From Haemonchus contortus (taxonomy: Eukaryota > Nematoda > Chromadorea > Rhabditida > Trichostrongylidae), in contig LS997564.1 of the NCBI GenBank assembly GCA_000469685.2, positions 496,001-560,000 on the forward strand: a stretch of 64,000 bases of DNA. Reading direction: 5' to 3'. Each line of letters begins with the position of its first letter. Positions within the stretch are counted from its first letter, which is position 1. The position numbers and the translations under genes were made by a program. This document shows positions 1 to 12,300 of the stretch, one piece after another. The notes below the pieces were generated by a model that was given only the letters and a program-made list of their open reading frames with translations, was not told the DNA's origin and did not search any database.

Positions 1-301
1 AAATAAGGTTGGAGTTAAACCTTGCTAATGGCTTGATATCTCGGGAGGAAATCCACGGTACTTCACTGTTCTACGATATTGTTTTGATACAATATAAACA
101 AACTTGTAAACAAGAACAGAGTCTCAGAGTTGCAGTCCCAGGGTAGTTCCTATCCTGGATGCCCGCATTCATATTCATGGGCCACCAGCTCTTACTAAAA
201 CGAAGACTCAGTCCGGCACTCGGCTCTTACAGAAACCCCCTGGCTTAGCCCACCGCCCGCCTGAATTTTCGTTCCTGTACAGCTCTTTCGATTTCAAGCA
301 G

Positions 302-3300
302 TTGGCACTCGAACTCCTCTCTTTCCACGTTTCACCCGCTGGTGAGAAATATTGTGGGGGTGGATGGATGGCGGAACTGGGAGTACTGAAGAAGTTTCGT
401 TTCTCTCAGAGCGCAATGCAATTCTTAGCTAGTTGTCTCTATTGTCACCAACAGTGGCTGAAGAGGGAAATGGAAAAATCCGCGGTGTTAGGTGTTGCTC
501 GATCCGAAGGGCTACTATCCCACCTCCGTGTAGGTGCTCAGTCTACTTCTTAGGAGAATGTATCTGGCTTCGAGGGGCCAGGCCATAGCATAGGTTGAGA
601 AACTCTTCAAAAATTCATTCTATGTAGATGATTCCTCAAATTTACCCTGAGATTGAGGAGTTGCGATTTTCTGTCTATTCTGTTTTCAGACCGGGACTAA
701 GGTCCGTTACCTGTGAAGATCAAAGTGGAGAGTGTGAAAAACCAGTGCGAAATGAGTGTGGGGGAGTTAGTGGGTGTTGCCTTATCCAAAAGTGAAGGAA
801 TTCTTTCGATCCAAGCGACGGAGTTCATCCATGTAATACTGTTACTCGTTACTCTTTGGTCCGTACGCTTTCTAGGAGTGTATATGTGGCTTGATATAAC
901 AGCCCAAAGTATAGTCGCACAAACACGTGAAAGAAATTATTAGTTACCTAATACCTGACTTCTGCTTTCGAACCTAGAAATTAAAGGCCCAGTTCACGAT
1001 GAAAATGGTTTCTGAGATTTCCCTCACAGACTGGACTTGAGGTCCCCGCGTATACCATATCTGGCACTATTAGGTCGGAAAACGACCTAGTTAGGGAGTT
1101 ATAAAGGCTCAAAGATTGGCCCGTGTGTCTCTTCGGACGAGTTTCACCCGCATTGTAGAGGCTGCACCGATCACAAGGGAACCCATGTAGGAAGTTCAAA
1201 CAACTTGTCATGACCAATAGCCACAATGAAAGAAAGTTCTGTACAGCTCTGGCTTGATGTAGTCAGCTCTTTGCGCAATTGCAATAACTGAAATCTCGTC
1301 CGAATACCCCTTCCATGTTATTTCCATCATGGCAATCTCGTCCAACCTCTATTTTCCCTACTTTTGAGGAGCCATATTTTTCTCTAAATCGGCGGGTTCC
1401 CTGACCAGGAATTTCTATTAATATTCATGATTTTAGCCTTGGCCGCCTCTCATCCATTCATGGAGCCGGTGGGTATCAGCTACGATTCATTCGCGCCAAC
1501 GAGTCTCACTGTACAATCGAAACACCATCTGGTCAACGAACGGTGTTGGTTACCAGCATCTACGACGGTGTCATCGAAAGCATACAGACAGGAATAGGAG
1601 GTGAGTGTCACCCAGATGGCTGGCGGTCCTTATCTGCTGAATGACTATTACAGAACCGATTCGTCTGAATTATTTGCCTGGAGGTCTACTGATTTCTCAA
1701 TCACAAGGTGGTGCAGTTACCGTATACGAGTACAATGACAAAGGGCGTGTCACAGCGATGCGAAATGACGGAACGGAGTTTCGTATTGTCGACGAAAAGG
1801 TTTGTCTCTTCCTGTTGAATCAATTTTTGGCATTTAAAATTTTTTATCATTTTCTGGTGGAAAAATTAAGGCGTAGCATTATTTGTGAAGTCTCTTTGTT
1901 TCCTGACTTTGTAAATTTGTTAAAAGGATATGAATATGGCCGTATAGGTGCAAAATATGGGATGAACGTGAGTGGAAAGGGTGCTCAGCAGTAAAGGAGG
2001 CATTATGCTGCGTCTGCGTGACGAGCCTTCCCAAACGACGGTAATTAGGTCCTCATAGCCTTGATTCAAAAGCTCTCCACATGGACGTAATGTCGGGAGA
2101 CGGGCTGTAGGAACGGTTTTGCGTAGTCGATTCGCCGCACGTGGAACTTCGTTTCGCCGTTATTACGGCTCTAGCGTTTTCATACAGCTCGATCGCTATG
2201 CGATTATTACTTATGGCATGATTCTACTGTTAGTTCTTTTGTTCCTGTATCTATTACTTGCGTCTGCATTGTGCTTTGTGCTACATTCCTTCGCGCGCGG
2301 CCTCTCTTGCCGCGACGCGATGATTTCGCTCCTACTGCACCACACCCCGTAATGTCGACATATTTTTGCGAAAGTGCAAGCAACTCCATCGATAAGTTAA
2401 GACGGATAACCTAGTTGTTTCAATCACCTTCGCGTTATTCCCTATTTATATGGCAGCAGCAGTATACGCTCAAGGAGCTCTGGAGCCTGATTACGGTACT
2501 TTTGTGAGCCCACCGTCATTGAAATGTCACCTCAGTTCCTTTGGTTCTTGATGTTCCATATGCGCTTTCTGAATCAGTGTATTCACTATATTAGAAAGGT
2601 TTATCGATATGCCAGCTGTATTCAGGTGTGTGGAGGTTGGGTAACGACGAATGTGCTCCGAAATGGCGATCCCTACGCCACCTTCACATCCAGGACGTCT
2701 GAAGTTTCTTTTGATGGTTGGTGATTTTTGCTCAGGCAGGCACCATATAATTTTACCGCTGTAAAATTTGTGTTTTTTCTAAAAAAAAAAACAGAAATTG
2801 CAGACTCGTCCTCATCCCGAATCATCTACATGGACGATGGATTTTCTGTATTACATGGTGGTATGACGTCGCTCTTGGATGCAAATACACATCCAGTACA
2901 CGGTGAAAGTAGTGTGCTGAAGATAAAGACGACCATTGATGCGTTACAGGTAAGTATTCATCCAAAATCCGTATTTCTTCTTACTTAAAAAAACGTAGTT
3001 CTTGAAAGGAAGTTAATGTTGGCCCATTCAGAATCCATCGCGTCGTTCGCTCACGTCACGGTTTGACTGGCGCCCGTTTGTGAAACGTGGTGGAGCAGAA
3101 CGCCGAGTTGCTGAGGTTGGAGCGCGGCCAAGGGTTAGTCGAGCAGATAGCGATGTACTGAAAGTTCCTAACCCACTTAATCGTTGCTAGAAAGATTGGT
3201 TCTGATTGACTGTGTGATGATAACAGCCTGCCGTAACGGTACTGAACGCTACTACTGAGTGTTTGAGTTACCTTACTTATTACCATCACCTGATGCTGTC

Positions 3301-6300
3301 CTCGGAGTCGGGCAAATAGCTAGAGCTTGATAATCTGTTAGAGGCTGTTAATGTTGGCTCACAATCAGCTTTCTTTGAAAGGTGAGCTTCAGGTTGATGG
3401 CTTTTTGGAAGAATAGCAAAGGGATCGCGATCTGGGAAATGCTACAAAGCTTCCGGACCGTAGCTCTTCCATGGCTGTCACTTTTTTCACTGCCTGCTAC
3501 TTTCCCTACCCCACTCCTCCACCCCCTACGCGATGGACGCCGTTGGAAACTCGGTACTGGGCGAATGTTCTCGTAGATAATAATGAGAAAGTCGGTTTCC
3601 TTGATTCATATCCTACCTTACATTGTCTATGAGCGCAGCTGGACAACCTCTTTCTCTACCTTGTGCTTAACAGTTAGTTTGTCTGATTGTTGATTGTTTG
3701 TATTCCCTTATGCGTAACCCATAACACATGTAACCCGAGTCTTCGCTAACTGCTCGACTAACACAAATTTTCTTCAGTTACCTCTAAATCACCTAAATGT
3801 AGCTTCCGATTCAGGTCAACGGCGTGAACGTATTCACCGTAACATTCGATCGAGTTACGAAGAGTGACGTCATAAGTGCAAAGTCAGAAGATGAAACCCT
3901 TCACTTAATGTATATGGATAGTGGAGAATTGCGGCAGATTGTTCAAGAAGCGCCGATGGATATTGATGTGGTGTACCGATTAGCGAACCTCACTATTAAT
4001 TACGATTCTCTAGGCAGAAGGTCAGCATCTCCCTTGTTAATCTAAGGATTTTGCTAGTAGATATGGTAAAAGGATGTATTTATAGGAATGAACTGATTTG
4101 GGGAAATCGAAGCGTACAGGTGACATACGATCGACAGAACCGTGTTGTTGAACGAACGACTAGCGATTTTGTATCGACAAAATTTGCCTACCACAAAGAT
4201 CTTCGCCACCCGTCCATGATCGAACTGCCTGGTGGTTCTAAGTATACTATGAAGGTGAACTTTACACTCTGTTTGTACTGAAGTTCAGGCTTCGGCTTGC
4301 ATAAACGAGCTTTACTGTACGTTGTTGCATTGTTTACAAATCGCACGGCGACCGCTCGCGTCTTAGAATTACAGTTGCACTGGTTGATATAAAAACTAGG
4401 TCTAACCGCCTGGTAGCGCCATATATAGGGAGACGGGCGTTAGGAACGATTTTGGGTAGTCGATTCGCCGCACGCGGCTGTCGCGGACCACTCATTCGCC
4501 GTTATTACAGCTCTAGCGTTCTTCATACAGCTCAATCGATATGCGATCACAATTTTATGCACAATTCTACTATTAGTACTTTTGTTCTTGTATTTCTTGC
4601 CTACTGCTGCATCCTGCTACATTCCTTCGCGCGCGACGCCCCTCTCACCGCCACGCGACCATTTCGTCCCTAACGCACCACACCCGCATATATATGCTAC
4701 ACCTGCTAATTTCGTTGTTTATGCATGTTCTGTAGATATCAAGGCGAACAAGTGGTTGGGACGAAAGAGTTGGGGCAGATTCCGGGGTGTGGTGCACTGG
4801 GAACGCAATTGTCGCGTGGCGGCGGGAGTGACGTCGCGCGCGAAGGAATGTAGTAGAATGCAGCAGCAAGTAATAAATACAGGAACAAAAGACTTGGTTG
4901 TAGAATCATGCCAAAAGTAATAATCGCTCAGCGATTGAGCTGAATGAAGAACACTAGAGCTGTTATAACGAGGCAAATGGTCCGCGACAGCCGCGTGCGG
5001 CACAACGATTACATAAAACCGTTCCTACTGCCCGTCTCCCAGATTCCGCTGTACTCTAAATCTTTAACTCAACTGCTAGAGCCAAAGAAGGACAGGAGGT
5101 CAACTTTGTGAGCCTGTGGGGGCGTTAAGAAACTATTCTGATGGAGTTTTGGTCTAAGCCAAAGAGTGGGGTAGCACGGGAGTGAGTGGAATGTTACTAT
5201 ATAAGGTGGAAAATTGCAATGGAGGAGGAATGGCTCAGTAGGCGGTCAAAGGCGCGAGAACGAGGCCCCGTCCAACTGCATTAACACCGATAGTGATTTA
5301 CTTCAGTACGATACGCACGGACGCCTTCGAGAAGTTGCAACGCCATCTGGCGAATCTCATCATTTTGCAGCGACACCCTTCGGAAGTGGACGAGTCCTGA
5401 AGAGGCGGTATGTTTGAACTCACGCAATTCATTGTAACCGAAGTAAAATCAATAAATCTGTTCGAATTATGTGAGTCTGCACAATGAAAGCCTTCATAGC
5501 AGAGTGCCGCTAGCCATTCGGTGGTATTGATCGAGCGGTAGATCAGTAAGTAGGCTTGAATCCATTGAATCACGGTACTCTTCAGAATTCCCTTCACGAA
5601 AAAGCCTTTTGTTGCGGCAGAAGACTTGGACGGACGACTGTTAGAGTGGACTACCGCAGACGAACTCCATCATGTTCTTCTACAACGCGACAAATACGAT
5701 CGAGTGGTGAAGGTAAAGTTGATCCTGTTTTTTTTTTTTGCATAATTCATTTTTCCCATCCATAATGATGTATTCAGGAAATGTGTGACTCGGGCGTTAC
5801 CATATTCACCTACAAGGCTGATAAACTCGCAGCAGTGAACTCAGCTCATTTGGAAGTTAATCTGACGTACCAGGGGCCGTTGCTAGTGACATTGAGTGAA
5901 CGAAGGCAGGCAAGGAATGGGTAAGTAGGAAATTCGGGATGTACATTGTCAAGAACTCACTGAAGCATCCCATTTATGTATTTTACAAATTTGAATTAAT
6001 AATGGGATGCCTAAGATTTGCACGCTACCTCCAGGTTACAAAAGAATCTTTTCCATGGTGTTGCTTTTCAGTTTTAGATGGCTTGATTCATCGTTTGCCG
6101 TGGAACATGACGAACTTTTGCGACCGACTTCTATTCAGGCTGTTATCTCTGGCACAGCTGTGGAACCATTGCTGGTTAGTTTTTATTCCAGTACCGTTTT
6201 CGATTCACTTCTGAAAATGAAACAATATCAAATGAATAGTCAATGAATTTCCATTCTACATGATGTAAATGGTAATGTTCTCCCATCTCCCATCATCTAA

Positions 6301-9300
6301 CGGGTGTGGTGCAATAGGAACGAAATTGCCGCTTCGCGGCGAAAAGACGCCGCTCGCGAAGGAATGTACCAGAATGTAGCAGCGAGTAAGAAATAACGAA
6401 CAAAAGAACTAATAGTAGAATAATGCCGCGATAAGTAATAATCGCATAGCGAGCTGTATGAAGAACGCTAGAACTGTAATAACGAGGCAAATGGTTCGCG
6501 ACAATCGCGTGCGGCGGATCGGTTACCCAAAACCGTTTTCACTGCCCGTCTCCCATCATCTAACTATTACATGGGGTCACACCTCTAAGGTATACATCAT
6601 TTACAACATTTGGAACACCTGCTGTCCGGGAATGCTTTCAAACTCGGGCGTTGTTGCATGACCGACCGCGACAGTGTATCGAAGAGCGCATAGGGCTAAC
6701 GAAGAAAAACTGATTCTTCGTAATCCCAGCGATGAAGGGAATTTCCCGTTATGGAAGTAAAGTCCTGTTGGAATGAAGGGTCTTCAGACTGATTTTACAT
6801 GGCTACCTAGTTTCAGCTTGCATACGATGAACGAACTGCCTTCATGTCCGCCTATGCTGGTTATCAAATCTTGAGGGAGTCGACGATGATTAGAATCCAG
6901 GGATTCAAGGTGGGCTAAAATCAGCAAGCAAGTCTATCAGTTGATTAAGTTCTTCTGACCTGTGATTCCGTCATTTCAGATGATGCACGAAACATCGCTT
7001 GACATCTACAGACAACCTGTTTCTCTAAAGATTGTCATCGGTGATGTGCGAATATCGCTGATGATAATACGAGACTCTATCGGACGATCAATTGCGAACG
7101 CTTGGCGTACGATCGCTGGTGACTTCAAAGAAACGCGCAGTTTCGATGCCCAAGGGCGACTAGCAGGCCATGAGATGAATGGGAAAGAGAGGTCAGTTGA
7201 CAAAATCCCATCAAAGGCACAATTCACGATAATTCAATAGGCGGGAACGTCAATGGCTTTCCCGCCTCTCGATCGATGTCACATTGTTACGCCAGACGCC
7301 AGAGTGTCGAGACAGTACAGATTGCAACAATTCGTTATAGGATCCATACACAACCAGCTGGTCGCCGAGTAATAAGGCGGTGTTTTTCTTCCATTCTTTC
7401 TTCCTCTATTATTCTTTTTGCTGCAGCGATCCCTTATTTAATTTCCTACTACTAGAGGCTGAAAGAGTTGAGCTACTTTTGCTGTTACTAGGGTTTTTTT
7501 GTTGACTTATACTTGTAAGTGAATGAATTTTTGCTTAACATAGTCTGTTATTCTTTCCAGGACCCACACGTACACATTGTATCATAGCTCGTCCAAACGC
7601 CCCACCCTTCATTTTTCTGGTCTCAATCTCGTACAGCCCCCTTTTTAACGGTTTCTCGAAGCCTTTTTCCATTTTGGAAAGACCGATTCACGCAGTTTCT
7701 CCACCTTCATCGCACTATTTTCGACCTTGTCTTCCTTTGTTCATTATATTCTGGATTACCCAAAATTATTGTGAACTGTGCCTTTAATTTACATTATTAG
7801 TTTTTCACTTGGTCTTTTGAAAAATTTCTTCTCAGATGGCTATTCAAGTACAATAATGACAGTCGATTGATGTTGATGAATGACGTTACATATGAGTGGC
7901 ATGCTGGAGGCGTTCCGAAAAAAGCTGGCCGTGTAGAGTATGTCGTCGATGGTAATGGATGGACCATCAAGAGGGGTGAGGCGTGTACATTTTTAATCTT
8001 GTGGGCATAGAAGTGCTTAGTTCTTCTGTGTTCTTAGTTCTTGACAAAGCTGGTAAGTGCAATCATCCGGTGATTGCCCAAAATGGCTAACTTACCTCAA
8101 AGCCTGAACAAGTCACGTTCATGAGCACGCTGAGTTAACTAGTTTAGAATCAGGGTTTCGGATTTTTTTATCGTTGCGCACAGACTAGATTCATGCTCTT
8201 TTCGTGGACTTTCGTAGCCTCGCTCACTCACCTTTGTATCCTCGACCTAGATTTCGAGTGAAAGTTCGCCTTCAGGCGATGTATCGTTTGAAATGGATGG
8301 TTATGGAAGGCTTGTTGGAGCACGTGGTCCATCAATCGATATGAAGTTCGATTATGATTACCAGAATCGGCTTATATCGATCACCAATGGAGCGGTCAGT
8401 GATTTCATGAAAATATTTTTTATATTTTTTTGAGTATGACTGACAGTGACACGTATCAGTCGCTATTATCAAGGCTCATACCGGGGTGTGTAAGCCGAGG
8501 TCACTTATGTCGGTACACTCATTCTTGTTACTCATGTTTGGATTTCGGTATCTTATCTAGAACGCTTCTAAAGAATATAGTCAGCTGTATAAAACGGAGA
8601 GCGTCAGTTGCGCGCGTCCGTCGAAAGTAGGTCACCCCGCCCACTTCGCGCGCGGCGCACCCCACTGAGGTCTCGAGATGACGTTACAGTGCCACATAGT
8701 GTCAGTGGAGCGAATGATTTGCATTTCTCCGTGTTATCTTCCCTTTGGCTTACTGCCGTGGGCCAAACGCAATGCGTATGCCCCGCTGATAACTGCGACG
8801 TTTGTCAAAGATCGCAGGCTGACCCGATGGATGCGGCGTGACCTGGTTTCTACGGACGCGCGCAACAAAGCGCACCCGTATAAAACAATGAGAAAGCTGG
8901 GCCTAAGATGAGGTTCTTATGAAGATTGCCATAGGTGATCGCCCTCAAGTAATTAAGCAAAGATTAGTTTGGTTTCAGGTAGTTGACTGAATTAATATCT
9001 AATTACTCGCGAAAGTTTCATATTATAATACTAAATAGAATATGGTAAAGAACGGAGAAAGACCTAGGGATGTCAACGTACAGCTGCGCGGTGTGATGCC
9101 AATGAGTAATCTACACTGATACACTGGGATCGCTTGAGATCCCATTGGTATTGGACGTGATGCAGTAGGAACGAAATCGTCGCGCGCGGCGAGAGAGATG
9201 CCGCGTGCGAAGGAATGTAGCAGAGTACATCAGCAAGTAAGAAATACAGGAACAAAAGAGATAATAGTAGAATCATGCCTAAAGTAATAATCGCATGGCG

Positions 9301-12300
9301 ATTGAGCGAAATGAAGAACGCTAGAACTGTTATAACGAGGCAAATGACCCGCGACAGCCGCGTGCGGCGGATCGATTACTCAAAATCGTTCCTGTTGCCC
9401 GTCTCCCATTGGCATCGCATTGCGCAGCTGTACGTTTGCAGCCCTAGGTCACTCTCTGTTTTACAATGTTGCCAAAGTGGGCTTATGACTTGGGTACGAG
9501 TTCAAAGGAAGCTTTTTTTCAAGAATTTGTGTTTCAGACGCTCTACTCTCTATTCTACGCCTTGCCGCATTTACCTCGTCGTGTGTCACACTTCCAATCG
9601 TCTTCGGATTCGTCGCCGACGTCAATCCTCTACACAGAAGAAGGGATACCGTTTGCAATGAACTGCGATGGATACAGATATGCCATCGCTGTTGATGACG
9701 ACGGCAGTCTAAGGTGAGTGTCTTTGAGAGACGTCTCAGTGGTTGGTAGCAAGGTAGCAAATAGACTATAAACCTTGAGAACCGTTACGGAAACAAAACT
9801 CTTCGGTTCGTGGGAATGACGAGCGCTAGGTCTGACCTTCAAGCTTTTACTACCAAATAATATTTCTTTTTCGTTGGTTTTAATGACTATTTCAACCAAA
9901 TATTCTGCGTTCACAATCTGAATTAAAGGCACTGTTCACGAAAAAATGGTTTCGGAGATTTGCACATGGTTTAAATTCGACGCCCCTCTGATACCATTTG
10001 TGCAGGAATGAAGTCGGAAAACGGTCTGGATAGGGCACAAATAAGGGGCCGGAGACTGAGCCACGGTCGCCCTCCGCCCCTCGCTAGGCTGACTACGAAA
10101 TCTAATTGCCGTTCACCACTTTCACATTTTAGCGAAGTTGGTGAAAAATCGATAAGCTGGTTGGCAAATTGCCAGAGTCTGCCAGTCAGATTGGGGGGAC
10201 GGTCAAGTCGTGCGTCCGAGGGTGCGCGCGGCAAATTGCGCGGCGAAACCCATACCTGTTCTGACGACTTTAGCGCCTATTATTTGGGCCCACTTTCGAA
10301 GTACAGTAGAATAGTAGGATCGGCCGACCTTACTAATCTACCTTACTTCAGGTTTGGGCCCCAATGATAGGCGCCGGAGTCGTCCAAATTCGCCACGAAC
10401 TTCGCCGCGCAATTTGCCGCGCGCACCCTCGGACGCACGACTTGACACACACCCGTCAGATTGTCAGGCAAATTGGGTGTGTTGTCTGCTATTGCAGACA
10501 TTGCGTCGCCTTCGTGCGCTCGCCCGAACACTCCCTAATCGCCGTTCTTTCAATGTGAAACTCGTCCAACCCCCCTTTCCAGCTCTTTTTTTTTGACCCT
10601 TTGTAATTCTTTTTGTTCATCGTTTTTTGTGCTTTTCTCGTTGTTATCGCTTTATTCTAGAGTAGTTCTAGCAATTCCCGTCAAAAAAGGGTACCCTAAA
10701 TTTATCGTAAACGGTGCCTTTAATCAAAACTGTCAAAATGTCAGTGGTGGAAGTAGAACGTGGGAGTCGATTAGATTGTGTTCTGATTCCGAAGTTTCTG
10801 AAGTTCGGAGAAGAGTGGAGTTATCCGGAGTAGGAGTTGTCCGGAGCAAGTTCAAACAGCATAGTATACGAACAAAGCCACTTTCAACTTAATGGAATCA
10901 TTAGTACCAACTTATTATTTAGGTATGTTCTTAGCGAATCCGGCATTGAAAAGGAGATCCATCGCGATCCACTCGGTCGAGTGATTTCAGACACCAAGAC
11001 GGCATTCTGGATTCCATTAGGTTTTCGAGGTGGTGAGTAGTGTTTTACTCATCTTTTTCACAGGGTGCTAATCACCGGGTTTCCTAGCAGTATTGTATTC
11101 CAGGTGTGGAGATTCCTCAGTTATCTGTGGTAATAATGCCAAATACACGGCCGTATGACACTTTGATCGGCCGCTATATGTCATTTGGTCCGGACTTTAT
11201 AGGGCGAGTTCGGTTTGAAGACATTGCCCCATCAGTGGATCCATTTGCGCTAGGAGCATTAGAGACAGCTCCATTGATCCCGACAGGTACAGGTTGAATT
11301 TCTGATTTGTTTCTTAAATTTGCACCGAAAATTTCCTTGATTTTAGTTGATCTCAGTTTACTTATTTCAGATTTAGCAACATGGTTCCGACTAGCTGGCC
11401 TATCACCTTCATTACTGCCACCTGCTGACCTTCATCTAAACTGTAGGCAGCATGTTTGTGCTCGCTCTATCGCCTCATTCCCTTCACGTCTACGCACCTT
11501 TTCCCAAGTGCCTAGTCTGGCATCATCAGACCTGCTCGATGCCACCTTTACTGCAATGTATCCCTCAGAAGATGTCTCTTTCACGGTAGAGGATTCAGGA
11601 TTTCATGAACTACTAGTGCTCACGCAAAACGGCCAAAAGGTGGGTTGACCCATCGAAGACACATTCAGAAGTCCTGTATCTAGAGGGCTAACGAATTGTT
11701 CCAGACCAACGTCCAATCCCTTCCTGTCCTAACCGCCAATGAATCTGCTCTCATCAAATCAGTCATTGAACCAGCTCAGGAGGTGAGCCTGTAACCGTTT
11801 ACTAGAACACACAAAATATCAATTTTTCGAAACATTCAATTCTAATACAATTTTCATGGAAAAAAGTTCATGATAGTGGTTTTTCAGACCGGTTGGCGCG
11901 TATTTGGCACGTCTTGGGAACGACATCTTGTTCGTCCGGATGCCATACCAGATTCCCTGACGTCAGCCTCGTTTCCTCATTTCACGCTCGTTGTCTTCCG
12001 TAATACTGCCGAATTCCGAAATGGAAAAACGAAGATCTTCGTGCATTTTGCGTCTGATGCGGTAAGTAACAAATTGATTTTTCTCTCTAACAAATTTTCT
12101 CCATTTTCAAGGAATTTACCTATATTTTTGGATTCTTTCCTTCGAAGTAAGTCGTCCAAAACAAGGAATTCGCACAATTCATTGGCGCTCATTTTCGGTT
12201 AGAAGTATGAAGATGTTCACATGTCGGTACTAATGCTGTTTCGGAAGAATAAAAACCAGTATTGAGGCGAACTTTGTGCCATTTGTCTATCTAGAAATTG

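Noticed and set aside
692..769. Cysteine-rich frame after a TTTTCAG site in the first kilobase, considered as a teneurin exon
   Set aside because: Its phase does not fit the flanking exons, and the exon pair 302-341 and 455-491 joins to 1437 without it.
8430..8911. Short frames with RRDLVSTDARN-like ends, also found near 12675-12929
   Set aside because: They are translations of the family-5 MITE ends in two teneurin introns.
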